Positions 29,784-38,946 of a DNA stretch of 64,000 nucleotides are shown here, one piece after another. The stretch's first letter is position 1; the number at the start of each line of letters is the position of its first letter. The DNA is from Orenia metallireducens (GTDB taxonomy: Bacteria > Bacillota > Halanaerobiia > Halobacteroidales > Halobacteroidaceae). The notes below the pieces were generated by a model. The model searched no databases. It saw only the letters and a list, made by a program, of their open reading frames with translations, and was not told the DNA's origin. The stretch is from NCBI RefSeq assembly GCF_003001995.1, contig NZ_PVNB01000003.1, positions 1 to 64,000 of the forward strand. The letters run 5' to 3'. The position numbers were made by a program, and so were the translations under genes.

Positions 29784-31217
29784 TTATATTTTGGGCAAGT
29801 GACAGATAAATTTTGTTCCAATTCCTTCTTTGCTTTCGACATTAATCCTGCCTCCATGCTCTTCTAATAAGCTCTTGACTATATACAGACCAAAACCTCT
29901 ATTCTCTCCTTTAGTAGAATAACCTGGCTCAAAGATGCTCTTTAAGATACTTTGGGAGATAACTGGACCACTATTATGAATAATAATATCAACAGCATTT
30001 CCTTTATCAAGCAATGAAACTTTTAGCTTACGTTCCCTCTTAGGCAATTTAACTAAGACATCGAAGGCATTATCTATTAGATTAAATAATATCTTTAAGA
30101 CCTTATTTAAAGGCATAGCTACATCTGATAAATCACTAGCAAGTAGCAGTTTAAGATCAACCCCTTTATCTTCAGCTTCCTTTCTTTTGGGCATGAAGAC
30201 ACTCTGTATGATATTATCATCCTTTAGCTCTAAATCCACCTTATCTAAATCTAAATGGGTATCCTTGATATAATCCTTAGCTTCTTTAACCTTATCTAGC
30301 TGTAACATAGTATAGATGGTCTGTAATTCATTTTTAAAGTCATGGCGCTGTATTCTAAGTTCTTTAATCATATCCTCTTTTAATTCTAACTTGGCATGCT
30401 GTAATTCTAGCTCTTGTTTAGCCAAGATCCCATCACTAACCTCTCTAATAAAGATACTCTTAAAAAAGTAGGCAAAAGCAATAAACTTATAGACATGTAA
30501 GAGCCAATAAGATAAGCTAAATACTTCAACTCTAAAGATTGCAAAGCTCTCACAAAATAATAAGAATATAAACCCCTTGAGTATATAAGGACTAAGAGCT
30601 TCTTTGTAAAAAACATATCCCCTAATATAGATATAGAGATTTATAGATATAGTTACAAGTAGTAATAATTTAACTAAAAGCATAACATTACCAAAGGTCA
30701 ACCATAACTTAAAGGTTAAATAAGTGATAAGCAAAGATGATAAAAGGCTAAATAAGATAGTAGAATAGAGATAATAGATATTTCTCCCTTTCTTATCTCT
30801 AATCAAGTAATTTAATAAGATAGCAAAGACTACTATCAACCTTGTACTGACTGCAAAGACTTCTGAACTACTATTATACTTTAGATAAGAATTATTAAAG
30901 ACCAAGATGGAATGCATTAAATTCATTATTCCTGCAGATAAAAAGGTAATAGAGATAAATAAGCTCTTTACATTATTATTATGGCGATAAGAATAGACTA
31001 CCAGTAAGAAGATATTGATACAAATTAATGAAATTAATAGCTCTAATATCCCCTCTAAAGAGTTATACTCTAATAAATGTATCAGGAGATCTTGAGAAAT
31101 ATTTATATTCAATTTAAAAATAGATAACCCTTTTAAAACTAAAAAAGGTAGCAGAAGTAAAAGTAAAACATCACTCCAATAGCTTAGCACCTTATAATTT
31201 TTCAAGTCAGACTGCAT
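29784..31217 (-). CDS. Membrane sensor histidine kinase with Spo0B-type H-box
   Basis: The N-terminal part of about 260 residues has roughly eight hydrophobic helices and resembles MASE3-type sensor regions. A coiled coil leads to the H-box QRHDFKNELQTI, of the Spo0B/CitA-like HDFKN type rather than HEL.TPL. A HATPase_c domain follows (NLIDNAFDVL, FEPGYSTKG, GFGLYIVKSLLEEHGG). No response regulator gene is nearby. It is a paralogue of the next gene upstream, and the two lie between uraA and pyrB. What it senses is unknown. Confidence 0.85.
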   Translation of the reverse strand: MQSDLKNYKVLSYWSDVLLLLLLPFLVLKGLSIFKLNINISQDLLIHLLEYNSLEGILELLISLICINIFLLVVYSYRHNNNVKSLFISITFLSAGIMNLMHSILVFNNSYLKYNSSSEVFAVSTRLIVVFAILLNYLIRDKKGRNIYYLYSTILFSLLSSLLITYLTFKLWLTFGNVMLLVKLLLLVTISINLYIYIRGYVFYKEALSPYILKGFIFLLFCESFAIFRVEVFSLSYWLLHVYKFIAFAYFFKSIFIREVSDGILAKQELELQHAKLELKEDMIKELRIQRHDFKNELQTIYTMLQLDKVKEAKDYIKDTHLDLDKVDLELKDDNIIQSVFMPKRKEAEDKGVDLKLLLASDLSDVAMPLNKVLKILFNLIDNAFDVLVKLPKRERKLKVSLLDKGNAVDIIIHNSGPVISQSILKSIFEPGYSTKGENRGFGLYIVKSLLEEHGGRINVESKEGIGTKFICHLPKI

Positions 31218-31391
31218 AAAATCACCATCTTGTTTATTAATAATAGTAACTCAATATACAATATTCGACATAATTCGAACATCACCTGCATAGAATTAAA
31301 AAATTTCAACAATTTATGATTAAATCTTAAAATATTTTAGATAAAAGCAAAAATTTATAAATAACAGTGAATTAAAATCACTTTATCCAGT

Positions 31392-32270
31392 CTAAACCTT
31401 AGGTAAAGTACAGATAAACTGAGTCATAATCCCCTTCTTACTTTTAACATCAACCTTACCTCCATACTCTTCTAATAGGCTTTTAACTATATATAGGCCA
31501 AAGCCTCTATCTTTCCCCTTAGTAGAATAACCAGCTTCAAAGATATTGGCTAACAAGCTGTGGGGAATAGTTGGTCCATTATTTCCAACAATTAAATCTA
31601 TCTTATTCTGGTCATCCAATAATTTAACTTCAATAAGCTTCTTATCTTGTGAGGACTTACCCAAGATATCTAGGGCATTATCTACTAGATTAAATAATAT
31701 TCTAAAGAGCTTATTTGGTGGTAGGGCAATCTGGTTTAGCTCAGCATTTAATTTAAGCTTAAAATCTATTCCTGCTCTTCTTGCTTCTTCTCTTTTAGGT
31801 AATAATACCACAGGTATTAAATAGTCATCTCCCAAATCCTCTTTAAGCTCATCTAAATCACTACTTAGCTCCTTTAGATAGACTTTAGCCCCATTAACCT
31901 TATTAAGCTCTAGCATTGTATAGATAGTCTGTAACTGATTCTTAAAGTCATGCCTCTCCATCTTTAAGTTCTTGATCTCCTCTTTATATGAATCCACTTC
32001 TAGCTGATTGACCCAAGACCCCTTTTGGCTTGAGTTATTTGGCAAGAAATCATATTTAATGATAACTTTAAAAAGATATAAACATACTATACCTTTCAAA
32101 AGATAGCAGAGAAGATATGTAAAATTTAATCTCTCTTTATCTACCTTAAAGAATCTAAAAGGGCTCTCTACCCATAGTAACCACAACAAGCCAATCCCCA
32201 TGCCTAAAGTCAATATTACTCTAAAATAATTAAATCTCTGCCCTTTTGCCTCTGCTTCCATAATTTCCAT
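31392..32270 (-). CDS. Short membrane histidine kinase, paralogue of its neighbour
   Basis: This protein of about 292 residues has two or three N-terminal membrane helices and a Spo0B-type H-box (ERHDFKNQLQTIYTML). Its HATPase_c domain is closely similar to that of the 29784 gene (NLVDNALDIL, FEAGYSTKGKDRGFGLYIVKSLLEEYGG). It looks like a trimmed duplicate lacking most of the membrane sensor. AAAGGTGG supports ATG 32270. A terminator separates it from uraA, so it is not part of the pyrR-uraA transcript. Confidence 0.83.
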   Translation of the reverse strand: MEIMEAEAKGQRFNYFRVILTLGMGIGLLWLLWVESPFRFFKVDKERLNFTYLLCYLLKGIVCLYLFKVIIKYDFLPNNSSQKGSWVNQLEVDSYKEEIKNLKMERHDFKNQLQTIYTMLELNKVNGAKVYLKELSSDLDELKEDLGDDYLIPVVLLPKREEARRAGIDFKLKLNAELNQIALPPNKLFRILFNLVDNALDILGKSSQDKKLIEVKLLDDQNKIDLIVGNNGPTIPHSLLANIFEAGYSTKGKDRGFGLYIVKSLLEEYGGKVDVKSKKGIMTQFICTLPKV

Positions 32271-32356
32271 TTCAACCACCTTTACATTTTAATGTATTAC
32301 TTTTTACAATATTAGGCAAAAAGAACAAAACTCCTCTTTATCATCTTAAAAAAATA

Positions 32357-32387
32357 AAAAAAATCTCCAATTAAATTCGGAGATTTT
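32357..32387. terminator. Terminator after uraA
   Basis: A stem AAATCTCC / GGAGATTT with A/T runs on both sides follows the uraA stop codon. Confidence 0.8.
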
Positions 32388-32412
32388 TTCTCAATTAAAT
32401 TAATTTTAACTT

Positions 32413-33708
32413 TTAGCTCTTTTTAGTTCTAGGTAATAAAATATTGAGCACTATACCGACCATTGCCGCTAAGCCCATACCCTGAAACTCTAAGACCTTA
32501 ATTTGATTGACTATAGTTTGAATTATAGCCACATTATCTAAATGTAGTAATTTAGCTATAGCAATGAAATCTATTGTCAAAGGTATACCACTGATTCCAA
32601 TAACCAGAATCGTTGAGACAATAACTAGATTTCTATTTATACTCAAATCAACTTTATTATCAACTAAGGTTCTAAGTCCAATTGATGCTATCATTCCAAA
32701 GAGTAGAATTACAATTCCACCCATTACCGATTGAGGAATAGTCTGAATCAAGGCACCAATCTTTTGAATAAAGCTCATGGCAAAGACTATAACTGCAGCC
32801 ATCTCCACAATCACTGGATTATAGACACCTGTTAAAGCCAAGACACCTATATTCTCTCCATAAGTTGTATTAGGTGGACCTCCTGCTAAGGATGCAAAGG
32901 CTGTAGCAACTCCATCACCTAATAAAGTTCTATGCAAGCCTGGTTCTTCAATAAAGTTCTTATCCACAGTCTTTGATAATGCTAGGACATCACCTAAATG
33001 TTCTACCATAGTTACAATTGCTACTGGAGCAATTAAGGCAATTGCTGAGATACCTGCCCCCCAAGAATCTAAAGCAAAGATTGAATTAAACTCTGGTAAA
33101 GCAAACCAGTTAGCTGCATGTACTGCTGAAAAATCTACTAAACCATTAAAAGATGCAAAGGCATATCCGCTAATAATCCCAAGTAAGATTGGAATTACCT
33201 TAAATATTCCTCTTCCTAAGACACTTACCCCAATAGTGACTGCTAAAGTAAAGATTGCTGTTGGTAGATGGGTCATCGCCATATCCTTAGCCACTGGAGC
33301 TAAGCCCAATCCGATGGTCATGATTACAGGACCTACTACTACCGGTGGTAAATAATTATCGATAAAGCCTGTTCCAATCTTACGAATCACAGCTGACATT
33401 ACAATATAAATCATACCTGCTACAAAACATCCAAGTAAAGCTGCTGGCAACCCATAACCCTCTTTAGCTGCAATGATTGGACCGATAAAAGCAAATGAAG
33501 AACCTAAGTAAGCTGGTACTTGTCCTTTAGTTATCACATGAAAAATCAAAGTTCCTACTCCAGATGTAAAAAGAGCTACAGCTGGATTTAAACCAGTCAA
33601 TGTTGGAACCAATACTGTAGATCCAAACATTGCAAATAGATGTTGTACTGCCAATATTAAACCTTTAGATAAAGCTATATTATCTTTTGATAATCTTTCT
33701 TTAACCAT
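32413..33708 (-). CDS. uraA: Uracil permease (NCS2/UraA family)
   Basis: This membrane symporter for uracil uptake has 431 residues with about 12-14 helices. Family text includes VPTLTGLNPAVALFTSGVGTL, AYLGSSFAFIGPI, the substrate-site segment VEHLGDVLALS and the PPNTTYGENIGVLALTGVY loop. It lies between pyrR and the pyrB operon, as in B. subtilis (pyrP). It has its own intercistronic PyrR attenuator, so uptake and synthesis of pyrimidines respond together. Confidence 0.95.
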   Translation of the reverse strand: MVKERLSKDNIALSKGLILAVQHLFAMFGSTVLVPTLTGLNPAVALFTSGVGTLIFHVITKGQVPAYLGSSFAFIGPIIAAKEGYGLPAALLGCFVAGMIYIVMSAVIRKIGTGFIDNYLPPVVVGPVIMTIGLGLAPVAKDMAMTHLPTAIFTLAVTIGVSVLGRGIFKVIPILLGIISGYAFASFNGLVDFSAVHAANWFALPEFNSIFALDSWGAGISAIALIAPVAIVTMVEHLGDVLALSKTVDKNFIEEPGLHRTLLGDGVATAFASLAGGPPNTTYGENIGVLALTGVYNPVIVEMAAVIVFAMSFIQKIGALIQTIPQSVMGGIVILLFGMIASIGLRTLVDNKVDLSINRNLVIVSTILVIGISGIPLTIDFIAIAKLLHLDNVAIIQTIVNQIKVLEFQGMGLAAMVGIVLNILLPRTKKS

Positions 33709-33735
33709 ATTTATCTCCTCCTAAGTTTTCTATCA

Positions 33736-33841
33736 TAAAAAAATCCCCAAGCCTGTGAGACTGGGGATTAAGGAGAATCTAAATATAATTATATTCAGAT
33801 TAAAACACTCAATGATTCCCCTTATAGCCTCACAGGACTAC
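33736..33841 (-). promoter_or_regulatory. PyrR-type attenuator between pyrR and uraA
   Basis: The binding element TAGTCCTGTGAGGCTATAAG (33822-33841) is followed by a terminator (AATCCCCAG / TTGGGGATT, 33741-33770) with a T7 tail. Confidence 0.88.
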
Positions 33842-33854
33842 TTTAAAAGGACTA

Positions 33855-34436
<582 letters not shown>

Positions 34437-34441
34437 CTATA

Positions 34442-34555
34442 GAAAAAGCCTTCTTACACTAGTAAGAAGGCTGGATAATCTGAATAAATTTTAGTTATAA
34501 ATAAAAGTCTATAACTAAATTTCCGCTCCTCTTACTAGCCTCACTGGACTAATTT
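34442..34555 (-). promoter_or_regulatory. PyrR-type attenuator in the pyrR leader
   Basis: The binding element TTAGTCCAGTGAGGCTAG (34535-34552) is followed by a possible antiterminator (TTTAGTTATAGACTTT...) and then a terminator AGCCTTCTTAC / GTAAGAAGGCT with a T5 tail (34447-34472). Confidence 0.88.
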
Positions 34556-34597
34556 AAAAAGGTTTTAAAAACTTCGTCATTTCTTCTTGTCTAGGAA

Positions 34598-34626
34598 AGT
34601 ATATCAAATAAATTTGCTTATGTCAA
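34598..34626 (-). promoter_or_regulatory. Promoter of pyrR-uraA
   Basis: TTGACA (34621-34626) and TATACT (34598-34603) with a 17-bp spacer lie just after the rluD-type gene and before the first PyrR site. Confidence 0.8.
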
Positions 34627-34651
34627 CAAGATTACCCAATCTTCTTAATTT

Positions 34652-35563
34652 CTATTCAAGAGTATCCAAGACTTGCCTCATATCCTCTAGTAAAGGTGCT
34701 TCAAATTCAACCCATTCTCCTGTTCTAGGGTGATAAAAACCTAAGAGATGGGAGTGTAACATCTGCCGTTTTACATCCAAAGTCTTTTGATTATACCCAT
34801 ATAACTCATCACCAACTACTGGATGACCCATATATTCCATATGAAGACGAATCTGATGGGTTCTTCCAGTCTCTAAATTGACCTCTACTAGTGAGTGTTT
34901 CTGGTAACGTTTAAGAACTTTGAATCCAGAGACTGCTTTCTTACTATTTTTACTAGTAACAGCCATCTTCTTTCTATCTTTAGAATCACGTCCAATAGCA
35001 GCATCTATCTTCCCTTTTTTATACTTAACTTTCCCTTCTACTAAAGTTAAGTAGATCTTCTTGGTATCCCGCTCTTTAAACTGCTCTGTTAAATTAAGAT
35101 GTGCTTCATCATTTTTTGCAACTACCATTGCACCTGAGGTATCCTTATCGAGTCTATGTACGATGCCTGGTCTAATTACTCCATTAATTCCTGATAAGTT
35201 ATCACAGTGGTATAATAGAGCATTAACCAAAGTCCCCTCCTCATTACCAGGTGCAGGGTGAACTACCAAATCAGGCTGTTTATTGACAACTACTATATCA
35301 TCATCCTCATAGATAATATCTAAAGGGATATTCTCAGCCTTTACTTCTAACTCTTCAGGCTCTGGAACAAGCAACTCTAGCTTATCACCAGCTGATAGTT
35401 TATAACTCTTCTTGACTGCTTTTCCATTGACTAAAACCTTATCATCATCGATTAATTCCTGCAAATAACTCCTTGATAAATCATCATTCTTCTTAGATAA
35501 GAACTTATCTACTCGTTTATTGCTATAATCAGCTTCGATTATAAATTCTCTTTTATCCTTCAT
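34652..35563 (-). CDS. RluA/RluD family 23S rRNA pseudouridine synthase
   Basis: It converts specific uridines in rRNA to pseudouridine. An N-terminal S4 RNA-binding domain (VDKFLSKKNDDLSRSYLQELI) is followed by the catalytic domain with the invariant Asp in GIVHRLDKDTSGAMVVAKN and the segment RTHQIRLHM. The length, 303 residues, is normal for RluD. It follows lspA, the usual Firmicutes order (lspA-ylyB-pyrR). Confidence 0.93.
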   Translation of the reverse strand: MKDKREFIIEADYSNKRVDKFLSKKNDDLSRSYLQELIDDDKVLVNGKAVKKSYKLSAGDKLELLVPEPEELEVKAENIPLDIIYEDDDIVVVNKQPDLVVHPAPGNEEGTLVNALLYHCDNLSGINGVIRPGIVHRLDKDTSGAMVVAKNDEAHLNLTEQFKERDTKKIYLTLVEGKVKYKKGKIDAAIGRDSKDRKKMAVTSKNSKKAVSGFKVLKRYQKHSLVEVNLETGRTHQIRLHMEYMGHPVVGDELYGYNQKTLDVKRQMLHSHLLGFYHPRTGEWVEFEAPLLEDMRQVLDTLE

Positions 35564-35687
35564 AAGTTATCACTCCGTCTAACAAATTTAATGTAATATA
35601 ATTAGTGAAAATGTGAGTAAATTCAAGACAATTTAAAAGATTTAACAACCTATAATCATCATATCAGATATATTCCTTAATTAAGGC

Positions 35688-35727
35688 TTTTTACTAATTA
35701 CTTATCACTCACTCTTTACTCGTTACT
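35688..35727. repeat. Heptad-type repeat at the lspA-rluD junction
   Basis: Units AATTACT, TATCACT and CGTTACT, with one longer unit between them, run into the last codons of lspA. These are the same words as at the carA-carB junction. Confidence 0.65.
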
Positions 35728-36168
35728 ATTATTCCCTTGGTCAACAATTAAAATCCAATAACTAAAGATTATCACTGCAACTACAATTGCTGAATCAGCA
35801 ATATTAAAAACAGGCCAAACCCTAAAATCAAAAAAATCAACTACAAAACCTAGTCTAACTCTGTCGATAAAATTGCCAATAGTACCACCTAAAGCCATTC
35901 CCAAAGCAGCTTTATTCCAACTACTTCCTAAAGGTAATTGGCGATAAAAATAAAATAACAATGCCAATACTGCTAAAGTAATGATTATAAAGAAAGGCAA
36001 TTGATCCTGTAGAATACCAAAGGCCGCCCCTCTGTTCTGTACATAAGTCAAATGAAAGACATTTTGAATAATTGGTATAGAGTCTCCTAGATTAAAGTTA
36101 GTTAAGACTAGATACTTTGTAAATTGATCTAATAATATAATAACCAAAAAAGCAACAAAAATCAGCAT
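35716..36168 (-). CDS. lspA: Lipoprotein signal peptidase (signal peptidase II)
   Basis: This inner-membrane aspartyl protease removes lipoprotein signal peptides. It has 150 residues and four membrane helices. Family motifs are DQFTKYLV, NRGAAFGIL, GNFIDRV (first catalytic Asp) and VFNIADSAI (second catalytic Asp). GGAG eight bases before ATG 36168 (MLIFVAFL) decides the start over an ATG 18 bp upstream. The C-terminal end overlaps a short repeat. Confidence 0.94.
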   Translation of the reverse strand: MLIFVAFLVIILLDQFTKYLVLTNFNLGDSIPIIQNVFHLTYVQNRGAAFGILQDQLPFFIIITLAVLALLFYFYRQLPLGSSWNKAALGMALGGTIGNFIDRVRLGFVVDFFDFRVWPVFNIADSAIVVAVIIFSYWILIVDQGNNSNE

Positions 36169-36342
36169 AGCTTCAACTCCATTCATTAAAATAATCTGCT
36201 TTATTATAGAAGCAACTTACATTTTAGCATAGATAACATAAAAAAACAATAAACTAAATCTAGCTCTACTTTATTATCTCTTCAATCAAAGTTTAATATT
36301 ATACTTATCCAGCTTGTATGATAAAATACAAAAGTTTCGTTA

Positions 36343-36469
36343 TATAGAGATAATACGACACTTTGTTTATTAGCTACTAGCTGCTGGCTTCTAGCCTTTA
36401 GCTCTTAAGGTCTTAGCTAATAACCAGTAGCTATAAGCTAGTAGCAGAACTGTCGCAATATCCCCATTA
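36343..36469. repeat. MITE-like element, copy B
   Basis: The left end is TATAGAGATAATACGACACTTT and the right end is AACTGTCGCAATATCCCCATTA (core 36351-36460, 110 bp). The interior is made of TAGCTACTAGC/GCTAGTAGC words forming a long hairpin. Copy C matches it in inverse orientation with an internal deletion. Confidence 0.82.
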
Positions 36470-36523
36470 AGTCTCACTCTAAAATTGAACACCTATATTA
36501 TTTAAACTAGCAGTTATCAACTC

Positions 36524-37216
36524 TTAATTTAACAGTGCAAATAATATTGGAGCAATAATTACAGTAATTAATCCAGCTACTCCAATAGCTAAACTACTCA
36601 TAGCACCTTCTGTCTCACCTAATTCCATAGCTCTAGTAGTTCCTATTGCATGAGCCGCAGTCCCTATGGCAATTCCTACAGCAACTTCATCTCTTACTCT
36701 AAATAGATGACAGATAAAAGGTCCTATAACTGCACCAAAGATTCCTGTGGCTATTATTACCGCTACAGTAATTGAAGGTATCCCTCCAATCTGCTTAGAG
36801 ATTTCAATCCCAATTGGAGTAGTCACAGATTTTGGAATTAATGATGTTCCAATTTGACTATTTAATCCAAAGAGCTTACTTAAGAAAAATACACTTATTA
36901 TCCCACTTAAACATCCTACAATAATTCCTACTAATATAGGTAGTAGATTCGATTTCAAAAGTTCAAACTGCTTATAAAGAGGAACTGCCAAAATTACAGT
37001 AGCAGGTCCTAAAAAAAAGGATAATAAATCTCCTCCTTGATTGTAGTATTTAATATTAATATTAAAGGTAGACAATAACCAGATAATCAATGCTATACTA
37101 ATCAATAACGGATTAAAGAGAGAAATTTTAGTCTTTCTATATAGATAAAGTCCAACTTCAAAAGATAGAATAGAAACAATCAGCCCAAAATAAGGTGTAT
37201 TCAAAAAATCTATCAT
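36524..37216 (-). CDS. lrgB: LrgB/CidB family membrane protein
   Basis: This is the partner of LrgA. The pair was first described as antiholin-like murein hydrolase regulators and more recently linked to transport of small acids such as pyruvate or glycolate. It has about 230 residues with seven or so hydrophobic helices. Family text includes PKSVTTPIGIEISKQIGG and AHAIGTTRAMELGETEGAMSSLAIGVAG. ATG 37216 (MIDFLNTPYFG) follows AAGGAGA and overlaps the lrgA stop as ATGA. A longer frame starting at 37312 is only lrgA read in another phase. Confidence 0.92.
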   Translation of the reverse strand: MIDFLNTPYFGLIVSILSFEVGLYLYRKTKISLFNPLLISIALIIWLLSTFNINIKYYNQGGDLLSFFLGPATVILAVPLYKQFELLKSNLLPILVGIIVGCLSGIISVFFLSKLFGLNSQIGTSLIPKSVTTPIGIEISKQIGGIPSITVAVIIATGIFGAVIGPFICHLFRVRDEVAVGIAIGTAAHAIGTTRAMELGETEGAMSSLAIGVAGLITVIIAPILFALLN

Positions 37217-37563
37217 AATGATCGTCTCCTTTTTAAAAGTTGAATGGTTAAACCTGTAACAATAATAACAATTATCGTTGAAATCAAGATAATAGCAAGA
37301 ATAGGAAACCATTCTTTTCTCAGTAAGTCCAGATTATTAATCAAACTAATTCCTGGAGGTACAAAAAAGAGTGCTAAGTGATCTAATAAGAACTTAGCTA
37401 TTCCATCTATCATCTCTAATTTAATAATACCTTTTGAAAGAAGAGCTAAGAGAACAATCATACCAATTACACTACCTGGTATTGGTAGGTTGAAAAATTT
37501 ATTGATAGCCTCTCCTGCCAAACAAATAACTAATATAATACATAACTGCCTAAATAACTTCAA
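37213..37563 (-). CDS. lrgA: LrgA/CidA family membrane protein
   Basis: This holin-like four-helix membrane protein of 116 residues has the family segments GEAINKFFNLPIPGSVIGMIVLL and FFVPPGISLINN. It starts at TTG with AGAGGTGATA before it and overlaps lrgB by 4 bp (ATGA), so the two are coupled. No LytTR-type regulator gene is beside it. Confidence 0.92.
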   Translation of the reverse strand: MKLFRQLCIILVICLAGEAINKFFNLPIPGSVIGMIVLLALLSKGIIKLEMIDGIAKFLLDHLALFFVPPGISLINNLDLLRKEWFPILAIILISTIIVIIVTGLTIQLLKRRRSL

Positions 37564-37817
37564 TTTATCACCTCTTTTAATACTTATAGACTTATTAGAA
37601 TAAATTCAATTCTTATCTTCAACCTCTAATTATTTTAACAATTACTTCCTACTGAATAATTATAACAAACATATGTAATATAATCTGAATTTAAAATAAA
37701 ACTTAATGGATATATAACGTCATAGTTAAATTTTATTCTAGATTCACGAATCTCTATCTAAAACCTAATAAAGGTATCAAATAATTAAATATGATTATAT
37801 TTTAACATATTTAGAAT

Positions 37818-37850
37818 AAAAAACAAGAGAGCAAGCTAGTGCTTACTCCC
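37818..37850 (-). terminator. Terminator after yteA
   Basis: GAGTAAGC pairs imperfectly with GCTTGCTC across ACTA, followed by TTGTTTTTT on the minus strand. Confidence 0.65.
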
Positions 37851-38556
37851 ATTCTTTTCTTCTTCTCTTCTGCCTTTGACCTGTTAGCTGGTCATCTTTA
37901 TCTATAACCTCACCATCACCTAAACTTTTATCCATAATTTGATCTCCCCAATTAACTAGTCCTTGATTCTCATCAGCATCAATATAGCTGTCATCATCAT
38001 CGATTGCTCCAGTGATATCTGATGGTGTATTAGAGGTACCATATCTGGCTACAGCTTGCCAAGCATCTTCTCCATCAAAGGCAACATTATCTGTATCATC
38101 GGTCATAGCAAAGGGGTTACCATTATGAAGAGAGTCTATAGCATTCTCTTCAATTGGTCGTGAATTGTGTCCATTTGTACCAATTCTTAATTCACTTTTA
38201 GACTTACAGTCAAAGCAGAAGGTACTATATGGCATAGCCTCTAAACGTTCTGGATTAATGGCTTTACCACAAGAGTCACAATGACCATACTGTCCTGTTT
38301 CAATCTTCTCTAAAGCATCATCGATCATCTGTAAGATCAATTGGGCATTACCGCGTATTCCAATATCTTTAGCCCTGTCAAAAGTGTTAGTACCTTGATC
38401 AGCAGGATGATTGTCATAAAAGGATAGCTCTCCTGTTGAATATCGTAAGCTGTGGCCTAAGCCCTCATATCCTTTGTCATCAACCTCACCTATCTGATGT
38501 AACATACTCTGCTTTTCCCATAATAACTTCTTCTTATAGTAGTCTAAATCTTGCAT
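37843..38556 (-). CDS. yteA: YteA family DksA/TraR-type zinc finger protein
   Basis: This 237-residue protein is of the sporulation-linked YteA family, related to the RNA-polymerase-binding factor DksA. An N-terminal coiled coil (about 1-100) is followed by a C4 zinc finger, CDSCGKAI with CFDC about 20 residues later. The acidic C-terminal region (about 140-220) carries DDDDSYIDADE. B. subtilis YteA is annotated as a sporulation protein of unknown detail. AAGGTGGGA precedes the ATG. It is transcribed alone. Confidence 0.87.
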   Translation of the reverse strand: MQDLDYYKKKLLWEKQSMLHQIGEVDDKGYEGLGHSLRYSTGELSFYDNHPADQGTNTFDRAKDIGIRGNAQLILQMIDDALEKIETGQYGHCDSCGKAINPERLEAMPYSTFCFDCKSKSELRIGTNGHNSRPIEENAIDSLHNGNPFAMTDDTDNVAFDGEDAWQAVARYGTSNTPSDITGAIDDDDSYIDADENQGLVNWGDQIMDKSLGDGEVIDKDDQLTGQRQKRRRKEWE

Positions 38557-38572
38557 AATTTATTATCCCACC

Positions 38573-38659
38573 TTAATTAATGATAGTTTCTAAAAAGTAA
38601 AGTGTAGTCAGCTGGTATTGTTAGTGTTTTGTATTGTCTCTTTACTATCATTGATTAAT
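38573..38659. promoter_or_regulatory. Inverted repeat in front of yteA
   Basis: TTAATTAATGATAGT (38573-38587) is matched 14 of 15 by the inverse copy at about 38644-38659. They enclose about 55 bp, with the inner arm overlapping the ribosome-site region. This could be a leader structure or a regulator site. Confidence 0.4.
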
Positions 38660-38749
38660 TTACCCCAAACTGATAAATTTAATTATGGAATCTTTAAAAG
38701 TGGGTTAAAGCTAATTATTTTGCTAGTTAAATTTCGCTATATCCATAAA

Positions 38750-38834
38750 TGGGTATATTGCGACAGTTCTGCTACTAGCTTATAGCTACTGTTTATTAGC
38801 TAATAAACAAAGTGTCGTATTATCTCTATATTGT
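38750..38834. repeat. MITE-like element, copy C
   Basis: The ends are TATTGCGACAGTTC (38756-38769) and CAAAGTGTCGTATTATCTCTATA. In inverse orientation it equals copy B over both ends and the GTAGCTATAAGCTAGTAGC segment, but lacks about 40 bp of the interior. It lies between yteA and the amylase terminator. Confidence 0.8.
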
Positions 38835-38879
38835 ATCACTTCATATTTAATTCAATATAAACTTACAATCACATTAACA

Positions 38880-38905
38880 AAGCACCAGATTAAAATCTGA
38901 TGCTT
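38880..38905 (-). terminator. Terminator after the GH13 gene
   Basis: AAGCATCAGATT pairs with AATCTGGTGCTT, followed by TTGTTAATG on the minus strand. The T-run is weak. Confidence 0.6.
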
Positions 38906-38946
38906 TGACTTAGGCTTTTACTTTTCTGTTGATGGCTTATCACCAA

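Noticed and set aside
37217-37312. A 32-residue N-terminal extension of LrgB
   Set aside because: It overlaps lrgA in another frame and has a biased composition. ATG 37216 has a good ribosome site and the ATGA coupling.
36524-37563. LrgAB as a phage holin module
   Set aside because: No endolysin or phage gene is nearby, and the pair matches the chromosomal LrgA/LrgB family.
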